Shown here piece after piece: positions 1 through 9,322 of a stretch of 64,000 bases of DNA; the first letter of the stretch is position 1, and every line of letters begins with the position of its first letter. Below the pieces are notes generated by a model that had not been told where the DNA came from, ran no database searches, and saw nothing but the letters and a program-made list of their open reading frames with translations. Position numbers and translations under genes: made by a program. The stretch spans positions 28,101 to 92,100 of the forward strand of contig DXHU01000020.1 in assembly GCA_019113245.1 (NCBI GenBank), given 5' to 3'. The stretch comes from Candidatus Ornithospirochaeta avicola (GTDB lineage Bacteria > Spirochaetota > Spirochaetia > Sphaerochaetales > Sphaerochaetaceae).

Positions 1-2
1 AT

Positions 3-530
3 ATCTCCATTGCTGCAGGAATCCCACTTGATGTGCTTGAAAGCAATCTCAGAACAGCAAATGTGGCAAGATTCATGCCAAATATTGCTGCAGAAAGGAA
101 AGCTGCTATAACTGCAGTTGCAACAAGAAGCGATGATGAGTTTAAGAAACTTGCTTTCTCGCTCGCATCCTCCTTTGGAAAAGCAGTTGAGATTGACGAA
201 AGCCTTTTTGATGCATTCATCGGCACAAGCGGTTCCCTGATTGCATTTGTTCTCAAGTTCATCTCATCTTCTGCCATGGCGGGGGTTAAAGCAGGATTTT
301 CTTACCCTCTGTCTCTTGAGATTGTCAGAAATACAGTCATTTCCGCCCTCGCTCTTGACGGAGATCCGGATGATAACATCAAGAAAATATGCTCTGCAAA
401 AGGCACTACCATAGCAGGCATCCAAATGCTTGAAGAAAACGGCTTTTCTAATGCATTATATAAAGCGGTTGAAGCTTCCAGAAAGAAGGAAGAGGAAATT
501 GAAAAAAGAAGCAGGGAGAACCTTCTATGA
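3..530 (+). CDS. proC: Pyrroline-5-carboxylate reductase, 3' part (5' end outside window)
   Basis: The open frame runs in from the left edge and ends in TGA. The visible part reads as the C-terminal half of ProC: SIAAGIPL, then RFMPNIAA, then the helical dimerisation domain with FIGTSGS and AKGTTIAGIQMLEENGF. The enzyme reduces pyrroline-5-carboxylate to proline with NAD(P)H in the cytosol. The Rossmann NAD(P)-binding half lies upstream of the window. The stop overlaps the serS start (ATGA), so the two are co-transcribed and probably translationally coupled. The proline kinase and reductase genes proB-proA lie 3.7 kb away on the other strand, so the pathway is split into two units. An internal GTG at 33 could be mistaken for a start but is inside the conserved domain. 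Confidence 0.9.
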   Translation: MSIAAGIPLDVLESNLRTANVARFMPNIAAERKAAITAVATRSDDEFKKLAFSLASSFGKAVEIDESLFDAFIGTSGSLIAFVLKFISSSAMAGVKAGFSYPLSLEIVRNTVISALALDGDPDDNIKKICSAKGTTIAGIQMLEENGFSNALYKAVEASRKKEEEIEKRSRENLL

Positions 531-1807
531 TTGATATTAGAGAAATCAAGGAAAGAAGAGACGAGATAAAGAAGAACATTGAAAACAGGTTCATGAATGT
601 TGACCTGGACAGGATTATTGCTCTCTATGACCAGAGAAGCGCGATGCTGAAGGAAATCGAGGCTCTCAGAGCAAAGAGAAACGAGAATGCTGCAAAGATG
701 AAGGGAAAGCTTGAAAAAGCAGAGCGCGATACTCTTATCGAAGAGGGAAAGAAGATGAAGGCTGAGCTTGCCGAGAAGGAAGCGTCATTTAACGAGGTAG
801 ACCTGCTCTTCTCTTCCCTTGCAAAGACCATTCCAAACTATGCAAGCAAAGAGGCTCCTGTCGGAAAGGAAGACAAAGACAATCTTGCAATAAAGTTTTA
901 CGGAGAACCGAAGCATTTTGCATTCAAGGCAAAAGATCATGTTGCACTTGGAGAAGAGCTTGATATCCTGGACTTTGATTCAGGGGCAAAGGTTGCAGGG
1001 CAGAAATTCTATTACATCAAGAACAAGGGCGTCATTCTTCAGATGGCTCTTGAGCGCTATGCAATGGACATTGTTTTAAAGCACGGCTTTACACCGTTTA
1101 TCACACCGGACATTGCGAAGGAAGAGATTCTCAGCGGCATCGGATTCAACCCCAGGGGAGAAGAATCAAACATCTATACAATCGAGGGAACAGGTACATG
1201 CCTTGTAGGAACTGCAGAAATTACTCTTGGCGGCTATTACTCCAACATGATTCTCGATAAAAAAGATCTTCCTATAAAGATGACAGGACTTTCTCACTGC
1301 TTCAGAAGAGAAGCAGGAGGTGCGGGACAGTACTCAAAGGGACTGTACAGAGTACACCAGTTCTCAAAGCTTGAGATGTTCATCTACTGCCTTCCTGAGG
1401 AAAGCGATGCTTTCCATAAGGAGATTCTCTCAATTGAAGAAGAAATATTTTCTGGACTCGGACTTGCATACCGCGTAGTAGATACAGCCACAGGGGATCT
1501 CGGTGCACCTGCATACCGCAAGTTTGACATCGAGGCATGGATGCCAGGACGTGGAGAAAATGGTGAATACGGTGAAGTGACAAGCACAAGTAACTGCACA
1601 GACTACCAGGCAAGAAGCCTTAACATACGCTACCGCGATGATGATGGCAAAGTCAAATTCGTTCACATGCTTAACGGAACAGCAGTCGCGCTTTCCCGCG
1701 CAATCGTTGCAATAATGGAGAACTATCAGAATGAGGATGGCTCCATAACAATTCCGCCATCTCTTGTCCCCTACACAGGATTTGACAGAATTGAGAAAAT
1801 AAAATAA
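527..1807 (+). CDS. serS: Serine--tRNA ligase
   Basis: This is a class II aminoacyl-tRNA synthetase that charges tRNA-Ser, and in a selenium-using cell it would also charge tRNA-Sec with serine. The 426 residues match the family length. Residues 1-100 form the charged antiparallel coiled coil that binds the tRNA long arm. Motif 2 is near residue 254 (SHCFRREAG...LYRVHQF) and motif 3 near 382 (NGTAVALSRAI), including the ATP-binding arginine. The start overlaps the proC stop by four bases. A strong intrinsic terminator follows directly. Nothing is missing. Confidence 0.97.
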   Translation: MIDIREIKERRDEIKKNIENRFMNVDLDRIIALYDQRSAMLKEIEALRAKRNENAAKMKGKLEKAERDTLIEEGKKMKAELAEKEASFNEVDLLFSSLAKTIPNYASKEAPVGKEDKDNLAIKFYGEPKHFAFKAKDHVALGEELDILDFDSGAKVAGQKFYYIKNKGVILQMALERYAMDIVLKHGFTPFITPDIAKEEILSGIGFNPRGEESNIYTIEGTGTCLVGTAEITLGGYYSNMILDKKDLPIKMTGLSHCFRREAGGAGQYSKGLYRVHQFSKLEMFIYCLPEESDAFHKEILSIEEEIFSGLGLAYRVVDTATGDLGAPAYRKFDIEAWMPGRGENGEYGEVTSTSNCTDYQARSLNIRYRDDDGKVKFVHMLNGTAVALSRAIVAIMENYQNEDGSITIPPSLVPYTGFDRIEKIK

Positions 1808-1814
1808 GCAGATG

Positions 1815-1840
1815 CCCATCCGTAAGGATGGGTTTTGTTT
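1815..1840 (+). terminator. Intrinsic terminator after serS
   Basis: The stem CCCATCC/GGATGGG (seven pairs) with a GTAA loop is followed by TTTTGTTT. It closes the proC-serS transcript. A Shine-Dalgarno AAGGAGG for pncB follows at once (1842-1848). Confidence 0.85.
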
Positions 1841-1854
1841 CAAGGAGGTAAAGT

Positions 1855-3300
1855 ATGGCAAGTGCTCTTATAACCGATTTCTATGAGCTGACTATGGCTC
1901 AGGGCTATTTTCTGAAAAAGCATAATCCTCAGGTTGTCTTTGACATGTTCTACAGGACAAATCCTTTTTCAGGAGGATATATAATCTTTACCGGTCTTGA
2001 GGAGCTTCTTACAGAGCTTGAGACCTTTTCGTTCTCTGAAAGCGATATAAACTACCTGAAAAGCCTGGATTTTTTCGATCCTTCTTTCATTGAATATCTT
2101 TCAACCTACCGTTTTCACGGAGACATCTATGCCTTCGATGAAGGAACACCGGCTTTCCCTAACGAGCCGTTAATCCGCGTGCATACCGATTTGATAGATG
2201 CCCAGATTATCGAATCCTTCCTTCTGAACAAGATAAACTTCCAGTCCCTCATTGCGACAAAGGCATCCAGAATGGTGAATGCCACAAAAGGAAACGGTGC
2301 GATAATGGAATTCGGACTCCGCCGCGCCCAGGGAGAAAATGGAGCTCTCTCTGCTTCCCGTGCATCTTTTATCGGGGGAACAAAAAGCACAAGCAACACA
2401 ATGGCGGGGAAAATCTACGGCATTCCTGTAAGCGGCACTATGGCACACTCCTGGATAATGAGTTTTGAAAGCGAGGAAGAGGCCTTCAGAGAATACTGCA
2501 GGATATATCCGGATAATGCGGTTCTCCTGATTGATACATATGACACGCTTGGAAGCGGAATCGACAGTGCGATAAAAATCGGACTAGAGATGAAGAAGAA
2601 AGGAAAGAAAATAGGAGTCAGGATTGACTCAGGAGACCTTTCATACCTTCCGAAAGTAATCAGAAGAAGACTCGATGAAGCAGGCCTTGAGAATGCAACA
2701 ATCTGCATCAGCAATGATCTTACAGAGGAGATTGTCTCCCAGCTTGTTGCTGACTCAGTTCCAATAGATTCATGGGGAATCGGAACACATCTTGTCACAG
2801 GCGGAAGCCAGGCAAGCCTGAATGGAGTATACAAGCTTGCTGCAAAGGAAGAAAACGGCGTTTTCATACCAAAGCTCAAGGTGTCAAACAGCTACGAAAA
2901 GACAACGAACCCGGGAATAAAGCAAGTTTACAGATTCTATGACCAGTACAGCATGGCAGTTGCAGACCTAATCACATTAAGTGATGAGGTGGTACCGGAT
3001 GGTGAGAATATCCATTTTTATCACCCGTTCAGCACCCAAGATCATTTTGTGCTGAAAAAGAAGAACTACTCATATAAGAAAGCTCTTCTTACAAAGAAGA
3101 TGGAAAAAGGCAGGAGATTATATAATGAGCCGGACATCCATGAGCTTCAGGACAGGAGCATTGCGCTTTTATCTTCATTTGACAAGAGCTACATTAGGCA
3201 GATAAACCCTCATATCTACAAGGTATCCCTTTCTGCAAAGCTAAGAGAAATGAAGACAAATCTCATCAAGGAGACAAAGGAAAGACAGGAGGAAAATTAA
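1855..3300 (+). CDS. pncB: Nicotinate phosphoribosyltransferase
   Basis: It makes nicotinate mononucleotide from nicotinate and PRPP, the first step of NAD salvage (cytosol). Conserved features seen are the N-terminal LITDFYELTMAQGYF, the loop GTMAHSW near residue 196 with the histidine that is phosphorylated in the family, LIDTYDT, and VRIDSGDL with the following ISNDLTEE phosphate site. Length (481 aa) is normal for the bacterial PncB/NAPRT type. The start is set by AAGGAGG seven bases upstream. The gene ends tail to tail with the next gene, sharing four bases, with no terminator between. Confidence 0.95.
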   Translation: MASALITDFYELTMAQGYFLKKHNPQVVFDMFYRTNPFSGGYIIFTGLEELLTELETFSFSESDINYLKSLDFFDPSFIEYLSTYRFHGDIYAFDEGTPAFPNEPLIRVHTDLIDAQIIESFLLNKINFQSLIATKASRMVNATKGNGAIMEFGLRRAQGENGALSASRASFIGGTKSTSNTMAGKIYGIPVSGTMAHSWIMSFESEEEAFREYCRIYPDNAVLLIDTYDTLGSGIDSAIKIGLEMKKKGKKIGVRIDSGDLSYLPKVIRRRLDEAGLENATICISNDLTEEIVSQLVADSVPIDSWGIGTHLVTGGSQASLNGVYKLAAKEENGVFIPKLKVSNSYEKTTNPGIKQVYRFYDQYSMAVADLITLSDEVVPDGENIHFYHPFSTQDHFVLKKKNYSYKKALLTKKMEKGRRLYNEPDIHELQDRSIALLSSFDKSYIRQINPHIYKVSLSAKLREMKTNLIKETKERQEEN

Positions 3301-4214
3301 TCCTCCTTAACAGGCCATGATTCGATTAAAGAGAATATGTCCGTCTTCTGCAGCACAAGGAGCTTCTTCTTGACCTCGTCATTCAGTATTCCCTTATCTA
3401 CGTAGGGCTTCCATTTTTCTACGACGTTCTTTCCCGCAATCCTGTGGATTGAGAAGTTCTTCGTGTAGAACCTGTTGATGCCGCTGCACTCTGAGCGGTC
3501 CTCTATTATGCTCATACGGCGCGGAAAGCGGAATGCAAGATTAACAGAAGAAGAAATTGAGTATCCCATCAGATACACACGCACTCCATAATCTGCCATC
3601 TGATAGAACTCACCGGAAATATCCTCATCAAATGCTCTCAGACGCTGAAATAGTGCCCTGTCATAAAGCCCTAGCCCAAGAACTGGATATAAATTCATAT
3701 CCCAGACATTCTCATCAAGGGACGGTTTTAAGCTTACAGGATCAAAATCCTTTCCTCTGAGGTGTGGAGAGCGCAGTGTAGGAATCACATCGCCCTGACT
3801 GGAAATGAGAACCGGAGTGATTACTGCCGGATGGTTTTTCTCACTCATCATTTTTATCAGAGCTTCTCCGCTGTAGGCAATCATTTCTGTGTCAGAGCGG
3901 ACTACAAGGAAGAGTGTAGTGTAGCACTCATTGGAAAATGCGTTTATGGCTTCTCCTGTTGTGACTGCGCTTTTAAAAAGGATGAAATTCACATCCTGGT
4001 ATTTCTCAGTAAGACCATTTTCCTCTGCAACTGCTGCTGTGGTCATGACATGGAGGGAGAAATTCATGTTCTCAAGATACCATCTGATTGTGTTCTCAAG
4101 GTCCGAGATATCAGCCATGTCCAAAATGCCTATTGCAAGCTGTTCCTGACGATGGAGTGCTGATATCTTCATCTCCAGATCCTGTCTTCTGCGTACTACC
4201 CTATAACTCTGCAT
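3297..4214 (-). CDS. Conserved protein of unknown function, possibly glycosyltransferase-like
   Basis: A 305-residue soluble protein without signal peptide or membrane helix. I do not recognise a named family. The pattern of a beta-strand-rich N-terminal half (HVMTTAAVAEENG, FLVVRSDTEM) followed by a loop with PTLRSPHLRGKDFD and a helix-rich end with ALFQRLRAFDEDI resembles nucleotide-diphospho-sugar transferase (GT-A) folds, but this is weak. The ATG overlaps the last 14 bases of proB, and GAGGA sits six bases upstream, so it is translated as the third gene of the proA-proB operon. The tail of the gene meets pncB convergently. Confidence 0.45.
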   Translation of the reverse strand: MQSYRVVRRRQDLEMKISALHRQEQLAIGILDMADISDLENTIRWYLENMNFSLHVMTTAAVAEENGLTEKYQDVNFILFKSAVTTGEAINAFSNECYTTLFLVVRSDTEMIAYSGEALIKMMSEKNHPAVITPVLISSQGDVIPTLRSPHLRGKDFDPVSLKPSLDENVWDMNLYPVLGLGLYDRALFQRLRAFDEDISGEFYQMADYGVRVYLMGYSISSSVNLAFRFPRRMSIIEDRSECSGINRFYTKNFSIHRIAGKNVVEKWKPYVDKGILNDEVKKKLLVLQKTDIFSLIESWPVKED

Positions 4215-5325
4215 ACTCTGTCCTCATACTGTCTTCGGGACGGAATACGATGTCCCTTCTTGTTCCAAGAATGCGCTCTGACTCATCCCTTGCCAGACCT
4301 GCAACTAAACGCAGAGAGGTCGAATTGAGAAGAGGAACTGCTTTGAAGAGATTCCTGCCTTCCCTGTCCGTAATGAATACGACCTCACCTTTTTCAAAAG
4401 TACCCTTGATTTCAAGAATGCCTCTGAAAAGCAGGGAACTGTTGTTTTCAAGAAGTGCTTTCTTTGCTCCATCATCTATTATTATCTTGGCCTTAGGCAT
4501 GCTGTTCATTATCCACCGCTGCTTCTGGGAAATCCTTTCCTTTGGAAGAATGAGTGTTCCAATGCTCTCACCTTCCATTATCCTGACAAGACTGTCTTTC
4601 TCATAGCCTGATGCAATAATGGTAGCACATGCACCGCGCTGTGCAATTTTTGCAGCAAGAAGTTTTGTCTTCATTCCTCCCGTTGAGAACTCACTGCCCT
4701 TTCCTTTTGCATATGAGAAAATCTCGCTTGTTATCTCATTGACTGTATCTAGACGGCGTGCATCTTTGTTTTTCTTCGGATCAGAATCATAAAGAGCATC
4801 TATATCTGTAAGCAATATGAGCAGATCAGCGTCAATCTTTGACGCAATATATGCGCTAAGACGGTCATTGTCTCCAAAATTGTTTCCGCTTTCAGAGGTG
4901 GAAATAACATCATTTTCATTGAATACCGGAATGACTCCGAGCTTTAAGAGCATGCTGACAGAACTTCTCAGGTTGTTATAGCTGGTCCTGTTGTTCATAA
5001 CGCTTCTGGTAAGCAGAACCTGAGCCGTTACAAGATTATAGATGCTGAAAGCCTCCTCATATGCCTGCATCAAAAGCGGCTGTCCTATTGCAGCAAATGC
5101 CTGACGCAGTGTTATGTAGCTGACTGCTTTCTCATGCTCAAGCTTCTTTGCTCCCAAGCCTATTGCACCGCTTGATACAAGAAGCACCTCTATTCCTTTT
5201 TCCCTGAGTTCTGAAACCTGACGAGCTATGTCAAATATGCGTGCACGGTTTATTCCGCTCTTATCTGAAAGCAGATTTGTGCCCACCTTGATTACAAGCC
5301 TCTTTACCTTTGAAAAATCTCTCAT
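4201..5325 (-). CDS. proB: Glutamate 5-kinase
   Basis: It phosphorylates glutamate to gamma-glutamyl phosphate, the first and feedback-regulated step of proline synthesis. The amino-acid kinase domain takes residues 1 to about 255 (VIKVGTNLL at the start, SSGAIGLG, NENDVIS, FGDNDRLSAYIA, GTGGMKTK-type loop read here as FSTGGMKTK). The last 90 residues form the PUA domain typical of full-length ProB. The start overlaps the proA stop by four bases, so both are made from one transcript. Confidence 0.96.
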   Translation of the reverse strand: MRDFSKVKRLVIKVGTNLLSDKSGINRARIFDIARQVSELREKGIEVLLVSSGAIGLGAKKLEHEKAVSYITLRQAFAAIGQPLLMQAYEEAFSIYNLVTAQVLLTRSVMNNRTSYNNLRSSVSMLLKLGVIPVFNENDVISTSESGNNFGDNDRLSAYIASKIDADLLILLTDIDALYDSDPKKNKDARRLDTVNEITSEIFSYAKGKGSEFSTGGMKTKLLAAKIAQRGACATIIASGYEKDSLVRIMEGESIGTLILPKERISQKQRWIMNSMPKAKIIIDDGAKKALLENNSSLLFRGILEIKGTFEKGEVVFITDREGRNLFKAVPLLNSTSLRLVAGLARDESERILGTRRDIVFRPEDSMRTEYAEL

Positions 5326-6599
5326 AAAAGATCCTTATGGGCAAATTTCCTTCTGCCCTCTGCAAAATCACTCACAACATCCCCGCAGCCTGAGAGAATC
5401 CACTTGCTGCTTGTAAGCCCCATCAGCCCTACAGGACCGCGTGCATGTATCTTGCTTGTGGATATTCCCACCTCTGCTCCAAGTCCGAATCGGTAGCCGT
5501 CAGCAAAGCGTGTCGAGCAGTTGATGAACACATCAGCACTGTCCACACTCTCAGCATACACACGGGCTGTTTCTTTGTTATCTGTGACAATGCTGTCTGT
5601 ATGATGGGAGGAGTATCTTTCAAGATGAGCAAAAACATCAGAAAGGGATGATACAACCTTGATATTGATTTCTTTGTCTAGAAACTCCATTCTGTATTCC
5701 TCGTCATCCTCTATCTTAATTCCCCCGATAAGAGAAAAAGCCTTTTTGTCTGAATGCATAACGACATTTTCCTTTTCAAAGGCAGCCTTCAAAAGAGGAA
5801 GGAAAGATTCTGATACATCTTCATGCACAAGAAGAGTCTCGATGCTGTTGCATGCAGATGGATACTGGCATTTTGAATCGACTGCAATCTTCACAGCCTT
5901 CTCAAGATCCGCATCTTTATCTACATATAGGGAACACACTCCGTCAGCATGTCCGAGGACTGGAATGCTTGTGTTGTCCATGATATAGCGTACGAAGCTG
6001 TTGCTTCCTCTCGGGATGACAAGGTCAATTATGCCGCTCAGTGAAAGGATTTCAGATACATCGCTATGGCTTTCCATGAGTATTACAAAATCCTCAGGGA
6101 TATCTGTTTTCCTGAGAGCTTTTCTTATCACCTCAAAAAGAGCTCGGTTGGAGTTCTTTGCCTCCTTTCCTCCTTTAAGGACAATCACATTACCGCTCTT
6201 GAGAGCAAGGCTGACTATCTGAATAAGAGCATCAGGACGCGCTTCAAAAATCATTGCAATGATTCCAAGGGGAACGGAAACACGCTTTAGTATCATCTCA
6301 TCACAGAGACTTCTTTTCTCAAGCACTTTATCAAGAGGATCTGAAAGAGAAGCAACGTCCTCAAGAGAAATCAGGCTCTGTTTTAGCTTCTTCTGGTCAA
6401 ACAGCAGACGGTGCCTGATGGAATCAGGAAGCGATGCAGCATTATCAAGATCCTTCTGATTCTCACTGAATATGTATTCTTTATTAGCAACAAGCTCATC
6501 CCTTATTGCCAAAATCGCCTTGTTGCGGCTCTCTGCTGATGAAGAAGAGAGAATCCTCTTTTTCTCTTTTGCTGATAAAATCTCCTCTGTAATGCTCAT
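5322..6599 (-). CDS. proA: Gamma-glutamyl phosphate reductase
   Basis: It reduces gamma-glutamyl phosphate to glutamate semialdehyde with NADPH. The 425-residue aldehyde-dehydrogenase-fold protein has VIFEARPDA-type motif (IAMIFEARPDALIQI), LKGGKEA, and the catalytic cysteine in QYPSACNSIETLLV. The C-terminus carries GLGAEVGISTSKIHARGPVGL. First gene of a proA-proB operon. Its ATG has no Shine-Dalgarno and follows a TATAAT box by only eight bases, so the mRNA is probably leaderless. Confidence 0.96.
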   Translation of the reverse strand: MSITEEILSAKEKKRILSSSSAESRNKAILAIRDELVANKEYIFSENQKDLDNAASLPDSIRHRLLFDQKKLKQSLISLEDVASLSDPLDKVLEKRSLCDEMILKRVSVPLGIIAMIFEARPDALIQIVSLALKSGNVIVLKGGKEAKNSNRALFEVIRKALRKTDIPEDFVILMESHSDVSEILSLSGIIDLVIPRGSNSFVRYIMDNTSIPVLGHADGVCSLYVDKDADLEKAVKIAVDSKCQYPSACNSIETLLVHEDVSESFLPLLKAAFEKENVVMHSDKKAFSLIGGIKIEDDEEYRMEFLDKEINIKVVSSLSDVFAHLERYSSHHTDSIVTDNKETARVYAESVDSADVFINCSTRFADGYRFGLGAEVGISTSKIHARGPVGLMGLTSSKWILSGCGDVVSDFAEGRRKFAHKDLL

Positions 6600-6607
6600 A
6601 GCTGAAA

Positions 6608-6636
6608 ATTATAATCCTTTATTTTATCTCTCTCAA
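6608..6636 (-). promoter_or_regulatory. Leaderless promoter of proA
   Basis: On the minus strand TTGAGA (6631-6636), 17-nt spacer, TATAAT (6608-6613), then eight bases to the ATG at 6599. The -35 lies inside the 3' end of yqeB. Transcription should begin within about two bases of the start codon. Confidence 0.7.
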
Positions 6637-7413
6637 GGAAAAAGCACATACAAGCTCAAGAACTGAGCCGCTTATGCACCTTGCCTTGTCGCTGATTGTA
6701 AGATACTCTGCCTTCTCACCACGTGGATCTACATCTGCAATCTTCTCACCTTCATATAGTGTGCTTTTATCTCTGATCAGGCCTCTCAGCATTCCATCCA
6801 GCTTGCTTTTGACTTCCCTTTGGCCCACAGTCATTATTACATCACCCTTTTTCACTATGTCTCCGATCTTTTTCAAATTCACATTCACACCGTCAGCGGG
6901 ACTGTGGATTACACGCTCAAAAGTAAAGCCCTCAATGCTTCCGGGAATATTTGTATTCTCTTCTGCCCTTCCATTTTCGATAATTCTTCCAAGATTATGC
7001 CCTCTCTTTGTCTCAATGACATAGTCAGCATCAACTCCTGCAGTAAATCCAGGGCCGAGTGCTATTGTAAGCTCGGCCATTCCTTTTTTGAGTCCTGTGT
7101 TCCTCTTTGCCATTATCGCATCAACAATGACAGATGGCTTGAGAGCATCAAGACACGCCATGTCCTCATCAACAAGAACTGGAACAACGTGATCTTTCAT
7201 TAGCTCCAGAGCCTCTTTTACGCTCTTGGAAAGAACAGCACGAACTCCCTCAACCACTGCTTCGTTCTCATAAACAGCATCTGCAAGACTGACAGTGCGT
7301 CTGATTACAGTAGGCTTTGCTGTCTCAAGTGCAAGCACAGGAAAACCTGCTTTGAAAAGCCTGACGATTACAGCACTTGCGATATCGCCTGCTCCACGGA
7401 CAAGAATGATCAT
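6619..7413 (-). CDS. yqeB: Selenium-dependent molybdenum hydroxylase accessory protein YqeB
   Basis: A 264-residue protein of the YqeB/EF2563 family, found in genomes that use selenium as a labile cofactor of molybdenum hydroxylases. The exact chemistry is not established; an NAD-type Rossmann motif is visible at the N-terminus (VRGAGDIASA, residues 5-14), followed by the family block ALETAKPTVIRRTVSLADAVYE. The C-terminal part has a biotinyl/lipoyl-like hairpin feel (SPADGVNVNLKKIGDIVKKGDVIMTVG). The start overlaps the yqeC stop (four bases); together they form a two-gene unit that reads toward proA. Confidence 0.9.
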   Translation of the reverse strand: MIILVRGAGDIASAVIVRLFKAGFPVLALETAKPTVIRRTVSLADAVYENEAVVEGVRAVLSKSVKEALELMKDHVVPVLVDEDMACLDALKPSVIVDAIMAKRNTGLKKGMAELTIALGPGFTAGVDADYVIETKRGHNLGRIIENGRAEENTNIPGSIEGFTFERVIHSPADGVNVNLKKIGDIVKKGDVIMTVGQREVKSKLDGMLRGLIRDKSTLYEGEKIADVDPRGEKAEYLTISDKARCISGSVLELVCAFSLREIK

Positions 7414-8126
7414 AAGACCTCCCTTATAACCTCATCTCTTTTTATTGATGCAAAATAGCTTCTGCAAGGAGGCTGAGCTGCAATAACCTCAGCAATTGCA
7501 AGATCCGATGCTTTTTCTGCCTTGTTGAATATTATAACTGAATCTGATGAAGTCTCTTTTTTCTTCAGCAGGCCCTCTGGGTCAGAAAAATATTTAGCAA
7601 GATATCTTTTGTCAACTATTATCTCACTCTCTTCTCCGAAGGCAACAGTACATGATTTCTCAAACACGGCATCAAGACCCATTACAGCAATGAGAAGATC
7701 ATTTTTATCTAATATTACAGGATCTCTTTCTGTGTGCCATTTAATCGGCAGTCCCCTAGATCCATCTGCCTCTGCTATAATCACATCATAGCGTTCTAGA
7801 AGCACAGAAAGCACCTCAGGACGCGGAGAAACTGCCTTCTTTATGTCCATTTGCGTAGTTTCAGCGTAAAATACACTCTCACCCTTTTTCGCTTTGTGGG
7901 AAAGCACGTCTTTTTCTTTTGTGTATACATAATCTGTCAGATAGTCATGGAAAAGAGGATTTGCAAGCTTGACTGTTGTAGTGACAAGGACAGAAAGATC
8001 CTTCTTCCTCAGATATGAGCCCAGATTTTCCAAGAGGGTTGTCTTTCCTCCACCTCCTGTGATCGAAATCCTGATTTTATCTTTTTTCTCAATATGATTT
8101 GAATAAAGCGTTTCAAAAAGTCTCAT
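7410..8126 (-). CDS. yqeC: Selenium-dependent hydroxylase accessory protein YqeC
   Basis: A P-loop protein of the YqeC family that co-occurs with yqeB, selD and selenium-dependent xanthine dehydrogenases; its precise role is unknown. The nucleotide-binding loop ITGGGGKTT lies near residue 22-30, followed by VLVTTTVKL and a Walker-B-like VIIAEADGSRGLPIK. I place the start at the ATG at 8126 (239 residues) rather than the TTG six bases earlier, because TATAAT ends eight bases before this ATG and there is no Shine-Dalgarno. Divergent to the CDF gene. Confidence 0.88.
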   Translation of the reverse strand: MRLFETLYSNHIEKKDKIRISITGGGGKTTLLENLGSYLRKKDLSVLVTTTVKLANPLFHDYLTDYVYTKEKDVLSHKAKKGESVFYAETTQMDIKKAVSPRPEVLSVLLERYDVIIAEADGSRGLPIKWHTERDPVILDKNDLLIAVMGLDAVFEKSCTVAFGEESEIIVDKRYLAKYFSDPEGLLKKKETSSDSVIIFNKAEKASDLAIAEVIAAQPPCRSYFASIKRDEVIREVL

Positions 8127-8198
8127 CAGCAAATATTATAGCCCAACTTCAACATATTTTCTTGTTTCTTTTTCCCAAGATGGCTAAACTTCATTTTT
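8127..8198. promoter_or_regulatory. Divergent leaderless promoters (yqeC and CDF exporter)
   Basis: Minus strand: TATAAT (8135-8140) eight bases before the yqeC ATG; no good -35 is visible. Plus strand: TTGTTT (8162-8167), 17 nt, TAAACT (8185-8190), eight bases to the ATG at 8199. Neither start has a Shine-Dalgarno sequence. Confidence 0.6.
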
Positions 8199-9314
8199 AT
8201 GATTGATGAAGAAAGGAAACATATAATAAACCGCAACTCATTCATCGGTATTGCCGTAAATGTGGCACTTGCCCTGATAAAAGTGACAATAGGACTTATT
8301 TCAGGCTCGCTGGCCATTATCTCAGACGGCCTCAACAATGCCAGTGACACTCTCTCGTCACTTATCACAGTGCTCGGCTACAGGCTGGCAAAGAAGAAAC
8401 CAACGCACTCCCATCCCCTGGGCTTTGGAAGGATGGAATACATTTCTGCTCTCGTAGTCGCATTCATCGTTCTTTATGTCGGCTTTTCCCTCCTTTTCTC
8501 ATCTGTCAGCAAGATATTCCACCCCCAAGAGGTGTATGTCTCTCCCATAATGCTTGCTGTGATTATACTGACAGTTTTCTTAAAGCTCTTCTTATGGCGC
8601 TTTAATATAAAAAGCGGGAAGAAGATTGACTCTGAGGCCCTTATTCTCTCAGGAACAGATGCTCTCACTGATGCTCTCTCATCCATTATCACAGTAATAA
8701 GCGTGGTCCTCTCCTATTTCTCTTCGTTCAATTTTGACTCGGTTGCTGGTGTGATTGTATCGCTGTTTGTCCTGTATGCCGGATTCTCATCCCTTTCAGG
8801 AACTGTATCATCAATTGTCGGAGAGCGCCCGAAAAAGGAAACAGTAAATGAGCTGAGGAGAATAATTGCATCACATAAGCCGCTTAAAGGAGGTTATGAT
8901 ATACAGATTCACTCATACGGACCTGAGCGCAGTGTGGGAACATGCAATGTAGAGGCTCCAAGCGATGCCTCTGCAGAAGAAGTCTTTGATGCCATGACAG
9001 AGGCCCAGATTGAGATTCTCGATAAAATGGGCATCTATTTCACATTCGGACTCTATGCTGTAAATGACAAGAATCCGCAGGTAATACTGATGAAGAATGA
9101 AGTGCTTAAGACGCTTAAAAGTGTCTCAGACTCTGTCATCAGCATACATGCCTTCCATATCCACTTTGAGAACTATAGCGTTCACTTTGATGTTGTATGC
9201 TCTTTTTCTCTTACAGATATAGGCAAATTCAGAAAAGAAGTAGACAGCGCACTTAAAAAGGAATTTCCCGGCTATACATTCCAGTACAATATCGATCCTG
9301 ATTATGCAGACTGA
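8199..9314 (+). CDS. Cation diffusion facilitator family metal exporter, Mn/Fe type
   Basis: A 371-residue inner-membrane metal/proton antiporter with six membrane helices and a C-terminal cytosolic domain. Motifs include SGSLAIISDGLNNASD in helix 2, the conserved HSHPLGFGRMEYISAL after it, and SGTDALTDALSSIITV in helix 5. The metal site reads NxxxD in helix 2 and DxxxD in helix 5 instead of the HxxxD pair of zinc exporters; this pattern is known from manganese-exporting CDFs such as MntE, so Mn2+ (or Fe2+) is the more likely substrate (inference). Starts directly after its own promoter without a Shine-Dalgarno. Confidence 0.88.
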   Translation: MIDEERKHIINRNSFIGIAVNVALALIKVTIGLISGSLAIISDGLNNASDTLSSLITVLGYRLAKKKPTHSHPLGFGRMEYISALVVAFIVLYVGFSLLFSSVSKIFHPQEVYVSPIMLAVIILTVFLKLFLWRFNIKSGKKIDSEALILSGTDALTDALSSIITVISVVLSYFSSFNFDSVAGVIVSLFVLYAGFSSLSGTVSSIVGERPKKETVNELRRIIASHKPLKGGYDIQIHSYGPERSVGTCNVEAPSDASAEEVFDAMTEAQIEILDKMGIYFTFGLYAVNDKNPQVILMKNEVLKTLKSVSDSVISIHAFHIHFENYSVHFDVVCSFSLTDIGKFRKEVDSALKKEFPGYTFQYNIDPDYAD

Positions 9315-9322
9315 GAAATTTT

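Noticed and set aside
1380..1861. Long antisense frames across serS and many other genes
   Set aside because: They are shadow frames of conserved genes, without ribosome sites, promoters or protein-like composition.
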